A program made the position numbers and the translations under genes. Shown here one piece after another: positions 57,372 to 64,000 of a DNA stretch of 64,000 nucleotides; within the stretch, counting starts at the first letter, position 1; each line of letters starts with the position of its first letter. The stretch spans positions 1,488,001 to 1,552,000 of the forward strand of contig JADJPW010000001.1 of the NCBI GenBank assembly GCA_016713035.1. The letters are read 5' to 3'. This DNA is from Verrucomicrobiaceae bacterium. Lineage in GTDB: Bacteria > Verrucomicrobiota > Verrucomicrobiia > Verrucomicrobiales > Verrucomicrobiaceae. The notes below the pieces were generated by a model that was not told the DNA's origin, did not search any database, and was given only the letters and a program-made list of their open reading frames with translations.

Positions 57372-58433
57372 TCACCCGTTACTCCAGGGGCGGCAGCATC
57401 GGAGCGCGGGGTTTTGGCGGCTGGGGAGCTTTTTCACTTCGATGGGGGCTTTTTTGACCTCCTGGGATGCGGGTGCATCCTCAGTAGGAGCAGGCTTCTC
57501 ATCTTCATGGTCGTGCTCGTCCTCCTCATCGTGCAGGTCTTCACGCGGATCGTGACCTTCCTGGAACTTGGAGTCATGATGCTCGGTGATGCCTTTGAGA
57601 TGGGCTTTGAACTTGCGGTGCCTCTGCTGACCTGGGAGCGGGCTGATCTGCATGTTGATGTTTCTCCCGGCCATTTTCGGAGCTTGGTCACACTGCCCCA
57701 TGGTCTTGAGATCTTCGCTGATCTTTGCCGCGAGCTTGTGGCCGAGCTCCTGGTGGGCCATCTGGCGGCCACGGAACTGGAGCTGGATGCGCACTTTGTG
57801 CCCTTCTGCGAGGAAGTCCTCGGCATGGGTGATTTTGATGAGGTAATCGTGCGGGTCGATGCCGATGCGGAACTTCAGTTCCTTCACTTTGCCGCCCTTT
57901 TGATGCTTGTGGGCCTCTTTCTTGTGCTTTTCCTGGATGTATTTGAATTTGCCGTAGTTGACGATTTTGCACACGGGCGGGTCAGCCATCGGGGCGACCT
58001 CGACGAGGTCGAGTCCGCGCTCTTTGGCCAGCCGCAGGGCCTGATGCGTGGCCATGATGCCGTATTGATGATGACCTTCTTCATCGACGACGCGAACTTT
58101 TGGAGCACGGATGCGCTCGTTGATGCGATAAAGCTCATTGCTATGGCGTCAGCGGTCGCGATCACGGCCACCTGGGCGATTGCCACCGCCGCCAGATGGT
58201 GGGCGGGAGCCACCACCCATCGGGGGCCTGTTTTGTCCCGGAGGGCCGCTGACTCCACCACCGAAGCGATTTCCACCTGCGCCAACAGCACCACCTGCTC
58301 CGACACCCCCGATGCCCGGTGGGCGTGGAGGACCACTCCCTTGCGGACGCGGAGTGAAGGTTCCTTGTTGCTGCGGCCTCGGCGGGGGGGGGGCGAAGTT
58401 ACCGCTGTTCAGGGTTTGGAATGGATTGCTAAT
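57372..58433 (-). CDS. infC: Translation initiation factor IF-3 with N-terminal extension and AUU start
   Basis: The conserved domain runs from RINERIRAPKVRV through PMADPPVCKIVNYGKF, LKFRIGIDPHDYLIKI and IQLQFRGRQMAHQELG to NINMQISPLPG. Upstream, the same frame continues through a Gly/Pro/Arg/Asn-rich stretch of about 95 codons to ATT at 58433, which is preceded by GGAGG with a 6-base spacer. AUU is the known autoregulated start codon of E. coli infC. An in-frame TGA at codon 95 (58149-58151) interrupts the extension just before the IF3 domain. A missing A at 57430-57434 seems to shift the last 18 codons: the corrected tail ends at 57379. The C terminus is acidic and His-rich. rpmI and rplT do not follow. 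Confidence 0.85.
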
Positions 58434-58444
58434 GGTTGACCTCC
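58431..58444 (-). promoter_or_regulatory. Shine-Dalgarno sequence and AUU start of infC
   Basis: GGAGG (58440-58444) is followed by six bases and ATT (58431-58433) on the minus strand. The frame is open from there to the TGA at 58149-58151 and then continues into the IF3 domain. No ATG or GTG in this frame has a comparable Shine-Dalgarno sequence. Confidence 0.75.
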
Positions 58445-58751
58445 AGGTGTGTTGGGATTTTCCAGCTCGGGTTCATTCCCGGCAAGGAAAGGGTACGGAA
58501 GACGGCACGCTGTTTCACTCATATCAGCATGGGGCCGCCTGTGGCATGCGACGCGTCCCTGTCCTCCGGTGAACCGGATGATGGTGGCGCTGGATCGTGT
58601 CTATCATGCAAGAAAGGAAATCGGGAAAAAGCCTCCTCGGCGGCTGGATTCAGCCAGGTGCGAGAGGCATGCGCATTTTACGCAGGATATAATAGGAGCT
58701 TTCAAAGAGAACGGCAAGATTTCATTTCTATCTCGCTAAATCAGACCCCGC
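58434..58751 (-). promoter_or_regulatory. infC leader region with attenuator-like hairpins
   Basis: About 318 bases lie between the desaturase stop (58752) and the infC start. No gene is seen. On the minus strand GGCTG/CAGCC and AGCC/GGCT followed by TTTTT (58624-58657) form overlapping hairpins. They may simply terminate the desaturase transcript, or they may be alternative leader structures controlling infC. A very short frame opening with ATGCCACAGG near 58553 ends after seven codons. Confidence 0.35.
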
Positions 58752-59591
58752 TCAGGCTGCGGCACCGCCCCCACGGCTGCCGTAATGCCCCGCCACGACT
58801 TCTGCGCTGGGTTCTTTGATGTCATACACAATGTGCAGCCACCCGAGCACCCGCAGGACGTAGTAAGTGATGTCGATCTCCCACCAGCGGAAGCCCTGAC
58901 GGGCACAGTACTGGTAGTAGTGATGATTGTTATGCCAGCCCTCTCCCAGCGTCAGGATGGCGAGGATAAGGGAGTTTTTGCTCGATTCGCCCGTCTCGTA
59001 GCGCCGTGTACCGAGCATGTGGCAGAGGCTATTGATGAAGAATGTGGTGTGATAAAGTACCACGGTGCTGAGACAGAAGCACCAGAGGAAGGCAGGTAGC
59101 CCACCCAGCCCGAAGCACACCAAGATCAGCGCCAGCGGTGGGATGAAGTGATATTTGTTCAAAAAGACGAGTTCGGGGAACTTCGTGAGGTCCTTCACTC
59201 GCTTCTCATCATAGTCCTCGTAGTCAGGGGCGAGAATCCAGCCCACATGTGCCCAGTAAAAGCCCTGTTGTTTCACGCTATGAATGTCCTCTGGCTGATC
59301 GGAGTGCTGGTGATGATGGCGATGATGTGCCGCCCACCAAAGTGCTCCCTTTTGCGCTGACATACCGCCGAGGAAGGCCAACACGAACTGGAACCAACGG
59401 CTCGTCTTGTAGGAACGGTGCGAGAAGTAACGATGGTATCCACCAGTGATGCCGAACTTCCTCACGAGAAAGAGTCCCAGTGCTGTCCACAGCATCCAGG
59501 GCTCTGGCTTGAAGAAAAAGGCCAACAATGCCAGTGCGTGAAACGAAAAGAAAAGAAGAGCTCCCGGGGAGAAGTAAGAGGCTTTGACCAC
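58752..59591 (-). CDS. Acyl-CoA/acyl-lipid fatty acid desaturase
   Basis: 279 aa with a GTG start at 59591. The three His boxes of membrane di-iron desaturases are present: HRYFSH near residue 53, HHRHHHQH near 90 and HNNHHYYQY near 225. Four to five membrane helices lie between them (LLFFSFHALALLAFFF; LALILVCFGLGGLPAFLW). It matches the delta-9 acyl-CoA desaturase-like group, which introduces double bases into fatty acyl chains at the membrane. Electrons must come from elsewhere. The next gene, about 100 bp upstream, is a zinc-ribbon membrane protein. Confidence 0.92.
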   Translation of the reverse strand: MVKASYFSPGALLFFSFHALALLAFFFKPEPWMLWTALGLFLVRKFGITGGYHRYFSHRSYKTSRWFQFVLAFLGGMSAQKGALWWAAHHRHHHQHSDQPEDIHSVKQQGFYWAHVGWILAPDYEDYDEKRVKDLTKFPELVFLNKYHFIPPLALILVCFGLGGLPAFLWCFCLSTVVLYHTTFFINSLCHMLGTRRYETGESSKNSLILAILTLGEGWHNNHHYYQYCARQGFRWWEIDITYYVLRVLGWLHIVYDIKEPSAEVVAGHYGSRGGGAAA

Positions 59592-59688
59592 GAGCGTGAC
59601 GATCTAGGGTTTAGCTAACAGAGAAATGGTGGTGATAAGGTGCGAAAAAACGCCACTCATGGTGCCCGAGACCTCGCTTTTCGCAAGC

Positions 59689-59970
59689 TCAATGATCCTT
59701 CCCGCAAACAAGGCACATAAAACGATTGCCCCGGCCTTCGATCTCGTAGCTACGCCCACCACAGAAGGGACACCGCACGGCGAACCACGCCCGCACCGCC
59801 CAGCGTGCAAACATGTAGGCCAAAATAAATACAACCAGTAGCGCTGCGATGAGCACCCCCTGCTGCATCTTAAACCAAAACTGGAGCAAGCTCGCCAAGT
59901 AACACACCACCGCCGCAAAAATCGGCGGCCCTAGGAAGCTCAGGATGAAGTGCTGGGAGGAGTTCAGCAT
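59689..59970 (-). CDS. Small membrane protein with zinc ribbon
   Basis: 93 aa. Two membrane helices (FILSFLGPPIFAAVVCYL; GVLIAALLVVFILAYMFA) are followed by a C-terminal CPFCGG ... CLVCG zinc ribbon with a short basic linker. The start at 59970 is preceded by no clear Shine-Dalgarno sequence. It is 21 bp from aroE. Proteins of this plan are common in planctomycetes and verrucomicrobia, and no function is known to me. Confidence 0.6.
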   Translation of the reverse strand: MLNSSQHFILSFLGPPIFAAVVCYLASLLQFWFKMQQGVLIAALLVVFILAYMFARWAVRAWFAVRCPFCGGRSYEIEGRGNRFMCLVCGKDH

Positions 59971-59991
59971 GGAAAAGAATGCGCCGCTATC

Positions 59992-60915
59992 CTATCGCGA
60001 TGAATCAGCACTACGCAAGCCTGCACGCATCGCTTCTAGCGGTGCCTCACCGCCGAACCAGTGCTCGAAGGAGATCGCCCCCTGGTGCAGCAGTAGGGAG
60101 AGCCCATCTGCTGCCTTTGCCCCCACACGCCGTGCATCAGCCAGCAACGGCGTCTCTCCCCCCGCACGATAAACCATGTCATAGACGCAGTGCCTGCTCT
60201 CTAGTGCCTCGGCTGGCAACAACCGCTCATCGCTCTCCTTCATCCCCAGTGATGTCGCATTCACGATCAGATCACATTGCGCCAGCTGTTGCCCCAATTC
60301 CGCTCCATCCATGGCCACCACGCCTACTTGCGTCGTAGGGCTGATCTCTCGGATCTCCTGCATCAGAGCCAGTGCTTTTTCCTGAGTCCGATTGGCCAAA
60401 AGAATCTTCCCGCAGCCCACCAGCGCACTCTGTACAGCCACCGCACGGCCCGCGCCGCCACCAGCACCCAGGATCAGCACACGCAGATCCCGCACCTCGA
60501 CTCCAAAGGCCTCTCGCACGCTGCGCAGGAAGCCGGGGCCGTCACTATTGTAGCCATGCAGCACCCCATCTCGGATCGCCAGCGTATTGACCGCACCGAG
60601 CCGCTGCGCCAGCGGATCGACCACATCCACCACATCCAGCGCCTCGAATTTATGCGGAATTGTCACATTCACTCCCAGGAAGCCCAGCGCCGCGAAACGC
60701 CGAAAAGCCTCCCCTACCCTGCCCTGCGGCACCTGCACACGGATATACTGCGCCTCCACACCGCGAGCCCGCAGCGCCGGATTATGCATCTGCGGACTGC
60801 GTGAATGCGCGATCGGATCACCGATCACCGCCAGCCGCGCTGGCGGAATCAGCCGTTGCATCGCCACTGCGTCGCCCATCAGATCATCGAATGTCAAAAA
60901 CTCGCCCATGCGCAT
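59992..60915 (-). CDS. aroE: Shikimate dehydrogenase
   Basis: 307 aa. The substrate domain shows AVIGDPIAHSRSPQMHN and LGFLGVNVTIPHKFEAL (catalytic Lys in IPHK), and AVNTLAIRDGVLHGYNSDG. The NADP domain has LILGAGGGAGRAVAVQ and ANRTQEKALALMQ. Near the C terminus there is YDMVYRAGGETPLL and GLSLLLHQGAISFEHWFG. The N-terminal ~20 residues before the core (MGEFLTFDDLMGDAV) are an extra segment. That segment's coding DNA is duplicated 760 bp away, at 61685-61752. It makes shikimate from 3-dehydroshikimate. Confidence 0.94.
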   Translation of the reverse strand: MRMGEFLTFDDLMGDAVAMQRLIPPARLAVIGDPIAHSRSPQMHNPALRARGVEAQYIRVQVPQGRVGEAFRRFAALGFLGVNVTIPHKFEALDVVDVVDPLAQRLGAVNTLAIRDGVLHGYNSDGPGFLRSVREAFGVEVRDLRVLILGAGGGAGRAVAVQSALVGCGKILLANRTQEKALALMQEIREISPTTQVGVVAMDGAELGQQLAQCDLIVNATSLGMKESDERLLPAEALESRHCVYDMVYRAGGETPLLADARRVGAKAADGLSLLLHQGAISFEHWFGGEAPLEAMRAGLRSADSSR

Positions 60916-60924
60916 GTCTTGGCG
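60857..60924. repeat. 68-bp direct repeat, copy 1 (5' end of aroE)
   Basis: It is 67/68 identical to 61685-61752. It covers the first ~19 codons of aroE and the bases just before the start. Confidence 0.95.
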
Positions 60925-60971
60925 TGAAACAACAAAGTGTCAAAGCGAGTGACCACTAACCGGAGCCAAAG

Positions 60972-61268
60972 CTAGCTCTCCTCTCGGTAGATTGCCCACC
61001 CATAAGCCCCAGCGATCAAGGGAGCGATCAAAAAAACAACCCGGAGAGCTACGTCGTTAAGCATTTCGCGCTCATGGAAGCCACGGGATGAGGTTGGTCC
61101 CGAAAAATATGCCTCCACCACCATGGCTGCCAACAACAGCAATAAGAAGCTTCCTAGCAATATGAAGGCTGGCTTGCGAGGACCTGAGATCAATCCACTC
61201 ACAATCGAATAGAGCGAGCCCAGCAAGAGAATGATCAGCCCAATTAAAGCAGGTGTTTCGTCATTCAT
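60972..61268 (-). CDS. Small membrane protein, about 98 aa
   Basis: From the ATG at 61268 it has three hydrophobic segments (ALIGLIILLLGSLYSIVSG, AFILLGSFLLLLLAAMVV, VVFLIAPLIAGAYGWAIY). Its start overlaps the stop of the upstream small membrane gene, so the two are translationally coupled. No family is recognised. It sits inside the segment framed by the duplicated aroE ends. Confidence 0.55.
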   Translation of the reverse strand: MNDETPALIGLIILLLGSLYSIVSGLISGPRKPAFILLGSFLLLLLAAMVVEAYFSGPTSSRGFHEREMLNDVALRVVFLIAPLIAGAYGWAIYREES

Positions 61269-61581
61269 TATCGGAAGGCTGGTCTGAATCAAGGTTCATA
61301 AAATTGCGTTGAGCCTTGTACGCAAAAACGCCAAACAACGCCGCAGGAAGCCCGATGGCCATCTTTTCATCTCTTTTTCCCAGCACGCCAAAAAAAACGC
61401 CAAGCAAGCTTGTCATCAGCAAATATTTCCAATGTGTGCCGCCAGTGTTGCGAAGGCCATATATAGCAATGAACAAAGGAAAGAAGCTGAACAACAGCAT
61501 GTAGAAAGACCATTTTTCCATCACAAGCTCATGAACGTCTTGGATTGACGACGCGAAGGTAATTGCCGACAAGAATAGCAT
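61261..61581 (-). CDS. Small membrane protein, about 106 aa
   Basis: It has an N-terminal hydrophobic stretch (MLFLSAITFASSI) and three further membrane segments (FYMLLFSFFPLFIAIYGL; YLLMTSLLGVFFGVLG; MAIGLPAALFGVFAY). It overlaps the next small membrane gene by 4-8 bases. No family is recognised. It may form a two-component membrane pair with the downstream gene. Confidence 0.55.
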   Translation of the reverse strand: MLFLSAITFASSIQDVHELVMEKWSFYMLLFSFFPLFIAIYGLRNTGGTHWKYLLMTSLLGVFFGVLGKRDEKMAIGLPAALFGVFAYKAQRNFMNLDSDQPSDNE

Positions 61582-61684
61582 AGTTGAAAATACGAGTTTA
61601 CGAACTCAGTCTCAAGCACTTTCCCACCGACCCGTTGGGCGAAGAATCACGGGGCGCACCCCTCGACTCGCCTTCCCTCCACGC

Positions 61685-61752
61685 TGCATCGCCACTGCGT
61701 CGCCCATCAGATCATCAAATGTCAAAAACTCGCCCATGCGCATGTCTTGGCG
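61685..61752. repeat. 68-bp direct repeat, copy 2 (stray 5' end of aroE)
   Basis: It is a second copy of 60857-60924 with one mismatch, about 100 bp before the ThuA-like gene start. It carries no complete gene. Confidence 0.95.
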
Positions 61753-61850
61753 CAGAACGCATCCGTGTCAAAGCGCCCGCAATTTTCCCCTCGACACCCC
61801 GTTTGCATTCAGCCAGCACTCATGCCTTCCAAGAAATCCCTTCCATCCTC

Positions 61851-62708
61851 ATGAAACTCCTCCTTCCCCTCCTCACTCTCGCCGCAGGTATTTACCTCGC
61901 CGCCGCGGCCGATACAGCCGTCAAGCCCCTGCGCATCCTCATCGTCGCTGGCGGCTGCTGCCATGACTACGCCCAGCAACCGATCGCCCTCAAAGAAGGC
62001 ATCGAAACACGGCTCAATGCCATCGTCGACATCGCCTACAACCCCGACAAGAGCACCAAAGCCACCTTTGAAATCTACAAAGCCAAAGACTGGGACAAAG
62101 ACTTCGACGTCATCATCCATGACGAATGCAGCGCTGACGTCACCGATCCCGCCTACGTCGGAGCCATCCTCGGAGCCCACAAAGCAGGCAAACCCGCCGT
62201 CAATCTCCACTGCGCCATGCACAGCTACCGCTGGGGCAATTTCCGCGAGCCTGTGAAGCCCGGTGCCGACAATGCCGGCTGGTACGAATACCTCGGTCTC
62301 CAATCCACTGGCCACGGCCCCCAGCAGCCCATCAGCATCACCTTCACCGATAAAGACAGCCCCATCACCCGTGGCCTCGAAAACTGGACCACCATCAACG
62401 AAGAGCTCTACAACAACATCCAAGTCCTCACCGGCAAGCCACTCGCCTCTGGCAAACAAATCGTCCCGCCCAAAGCCAAAAAAGGCGAGCAACTCCCCCC
62501 TGATGCCAAACCGACCGAGGCCAACGCCGTCGTCGCCTGGACCAATGAATACGGCCCTAACAAAACCAAAATCTTCTCCACCACCATCGGCCACAACACC
62601 GCCACCGTCATGGATCCACATTACCTCGATCTCATCACCCGCGGTCTCCTCTGGACCACTGGCCACCTCACCGAAGACGGCAAACCCGCCGCTGGTTACG
62701 GCAAATAA
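61851..62708 (+). CDS. Exported ThuA-like protein
   Basis: 285 aa from the ATG at 61851, which places a signal peptide (LLLPLLTLAAGIYLAAAAD) at the N terminus. The frame extends further upstream without support. The ThuA/trehalose-utilisation-like fold is visible: LRILIVAGGCCHDY at the start of the mature part, VIIHDECSADVTDPAYV, LHCAMHSYRWGNFREPV, PISITFTDKDSPITRGLENW and VVAWTNEYGPNKTKIFSTTIGHN. It is a glutamine-amidotransferase-like fold, widespread in PVC bacteria, and the biochemical role of the family is poorly known. Confidence 0.85.
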   Translation: MKLLLPLLTLAAGIYLAAAADTAVKPLRILIVAGGCCHDYAQQPIALKEGIETRLNAIVDIAYNPDKSTKATFEIYKAKDWDKDFDVIIHDECSADVTDPAYVGAILGAHKAGKPAVNLHCAMHSYRWGNFREPVKPGADNAGWYEYLGLQSTGHGPQQPISITFTDKDSPITRGLENWTTINEELYNNIQVLTGKPLASGKQIVPPKAKKGEQLPPDAKPTEANAVVAWTNEYGPNKTKIFSTTIGHNTATVMDPHYLDLITRGLLWTTGHLTEDGKPAAGYGK

Positions 62709-62761
62709 AACGCCCCCGTGGCGACGAAAGCGCCTACCCCGCACCTACGTCGGTCCACTTC

Positions 62762-63742
62762 ATGCGCATCGCCATCCTACACTACTCCAAGCCGCCAACC
62801 ATCGGCGGCGTGGAGCGTGTCATCGGCCAACAAGCCAGCGCCCTGACTGCACTGGGGCATCACGTCGAAATCCTCACCCGGCAGGAATGGCATGATGCCG
62901 CATGGGACGTCGTCATCGTCCATAATGTCTTCACCATGCCCTTCGATCTCGCATGGACACATGAATTGATCGATCTCGCTGCCCAGGCCACCCACACACG
63001 CTGGGTCAACTGGGTCCATGACATCCGCTGGAGCGAAAAAGTGCCCCACGCACTGCATGTGGCCGTTTCAGAGCACCGGCGCCAGCAATACGCCCAAATC
63101 ACGTCAGAGCCGATCACCCTCATTCCGAACGGATGTGACGCTGCGGGCATCTTGGGCCTCACCCAGCGCATTTCCGCCCTTCAGCTCGAAAAAGCCCCCC
63201 TCGTCCTCCTGCATCCCACACGCTTCGTCCGCCGCAAAAACATCGAAATGGGCCTACGCCTCCTCAGCGAGCTACCAGAGGCACTTTACATCATCACCGC
63301 CGCCCCAGATCCGCATCAGGGCGATGGACGGCTCTATTTTGAAGAACTCGCCACTTTGGCCGAAAAGCTCGACGTGCGTGAGCGCGTCCTCTTCCTCGGA
63401 GAATCCGCTCCACTCAGCGACGACGACGTACGCAGCCTCTACCAGCTCGCCGATGCCCTTTTCTTCCCCAGCACGCAGGAAGGATATGGCCTCCCACTCA
63501 TCGAAGCAGCGCTGCACCAGCTCCCCATTTTCTGTTCTGACATCCCAGCCCACCGAGAGGTCGCCCCATCAGAAGCCACCTTCTTCCACCTCACCGATTC
63601 CATCCCAAGCCTAGCTCACAAGCTCCGCTCCCACCCTGCCGTCCAGGCCCGCCAGCAGCGCCGCCAACTCATCGCCCGCCTCGACTGGCCCAGACTCCTC
63701 GAAACCAAACTACTCCCCCTGTTTTCCAGAACAAAGCCATAG
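62762..63742 (+). CDS. GT4-type glycosyltransferase
   Basis: 326 aa. The GT-B fold pattern begins with MRIAILHYSKPPTIGGVERV. The C-terminal donor domain has PLVLLHPTRFVRRKNIEMGL, RVLFLGESAPLSDDDVRSLY and the EX7E-type region STQEGYGLPLIEAALHQLPI (both Glu residues of GT4). There is no signal peptide. Donor and acceptor are unknown. It starts 53 bp after the ThuA-like gene and is followed by a DUF1990-like gene. Confidence 0.85.
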   Translation: MRIAILHYSKPPTIGGVERVIGQQASALTALGHHVEILTRQEWHDAAWDVVIVHNVFTMPFDLAWTHELIDLAAQATHTRWVNWVHDIRWSEKVPHALHVAVSEHRRQQYAQITSEPITLIPNGCDAAGILGLTQRISALQLEKAPLVLLHPTRFVRRKNIEMGLRLLSELPEALYIITAAPDPHQGDGRLYFEELATLAEKLDVRERVLFLGESAPLSDDDVRSLYQLADALFFPSTQEGYGLPLIEAALHQLPIFCSDIPAHREVAPSEATFFHLTDSIPSLAHKLRSHPAVQARQQRRQLIARLDWPRLLETKLLPLFSRTKP

Positions 63743-63756
63743 GCCACCCCTAGAAC

Positions 63757-64000
63757 ATGCTTTCTCTCCGAGAACCGAAAGTCGAAAGCCTGCGCAAAAT
63801 GCTCTCCCATTGGGCAAATCAACCGCTGAGCTATCGACCTGCAGACCTGCCCAAAGGTGGCTTCATCGCCGACGAACACCGCGTGAGACTCGGCACAGGA
63901 CAAGAGGCTTACGCAGCCGCAAAACAGAAACTCGATGCCTGGGTCATGTTTCCCCAATGGGCACGCATCATCCAAGCGACCGAAGGCCAACAAGCGAGCA
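63757..64000 (+). CDS. DUF1990 family protein (3' truncated by the window)
   Basis: 81 codons are visible. The sequence YRPADLPKGGFIADEHRVR followed by LGTGQEAYAAAKQKLDAWVM matches the N-terminal half of DUF1990 proteins, small cytoplasmic proteins that recur across bacteria. The start codon ATG lies 14 bases after the glycosyltransferase stop, with a weak Shine-Dalgarno sequence. The rest is outside the window. Confidence 0.8.
   Translation, partial: MLSLREPKVESLRKMLSHWANQPLSYRPADLPKGGFIADEHRVRLGTGQEAYAAAKQKLDAWVMFPQWARIIQATEGQQAS

Noticed and set aside
58138..58572. Plus-strand proline-rich open frame
   Set aside because: It is the complement of the Gly/Pro/Arg-rich infC extension and has no Shine-Dalgarno sequence or family match.

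Overview
The window reads as chromosomal DNA of a Gram-negative, moderately high-GC bacterium, most likely a verrucomicrobial species close to Prosthecobacter/Verrucomicrobium. The inference rests on gene content: two Tat-exported DUF1501 proteins, a sugar-dehydrogenase-like propeller fused to several CxxCH haem motifs, an NHL-type Tat-exported propeller, a ThuA-like protein, a xylose-isomerase-like TIM-barrel protein, many lipoproteins and signal peptides, and housekeeping genes in a dispersed order. No phage, IS transposase, CRISPR array or rRNA operon is visible. One tRNA (Ala, GGC anticodon) is present.

Layout. 0-4.7 kb (+): end of a glycan gene, a GH130 enzyme, a Tat-exported beta-propeller and an exported protein in an overlapping series. 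4.7-12.5 kb (-): a three-gene operon of an NfeD/YqiJ-like OB-fold membrane protein, a flotillin and a giant DUF3686-type AAA+ ATPase. 12.6-14.4 kb (-): riboflavin synthase and an MFS transporter, divergent from a secreted PHP-domain protein. 16.5-20.6 kb (-): the translation/transcription block nusA-infB-rbfA. 20.8-25.6 kb: a lipoprotein, an L,D-transpeptidase-like protein, a MoxR ATPase, a class IV aminotransferase and an Ldh-family dehydrogenase. 25.7-34.8 kb: accessory region with two DUF1501 genes, three small lipoprotein genes separated by 65-bp repeats, a propeller-type glycosidase-like gene, and an ECF sigma / membrane protein / PDZ operon. 34.8-43 kb: dnaB, a Sel1-repeat protein, tRNA-Ala, an exported protein, the cytochrome-propeller gene and a TIM-barrel protein. 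43-48.5 kb: a NUDIX hydrolase, tatC, an MlaE permease, an esterase and a CPA2 antiporter. 48.5-60.9 kb (-): gltX, a TPR protein, cysK, aspartate aminotransferase, an M20 peptidase, ribF, a coiled-coil protein, infC, a desaturase, a zinc-ribbon protein and aroE. 61-64 kb: two small membrane proteins between duplicated aroE ends, a ThuA-like protein, a GT4 glycosyltransferase and the start of a DUF1990 gene.

Two features dominate the reading. First, many genes between 25.9 and 41.8 kb, plus the flotillin, infC and tatC tails, are split by one- or two-base indels, mostly in short homopolymers. Even dnaB carries two mutually compensating indels. This looks more like residual sequencing error than decay, so split genes are described as reconstructed units. 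Second, infC appears to start at an AUU codon behind a perfect Shine-Dalgarno sequence and to carry a Gly/Pro/Arg-rich N-terminal extension that ends at an in-frame TGA just before the conserved IF3 domain.

The best candidates for unusual biology are the flotillin/OB-fold/DUF3686 ATPase operon with a perfect palindromic element in its last gene junction, the repeat-separated lipoprotein cluster at 27.3-29.1 kb, and the infC control region.
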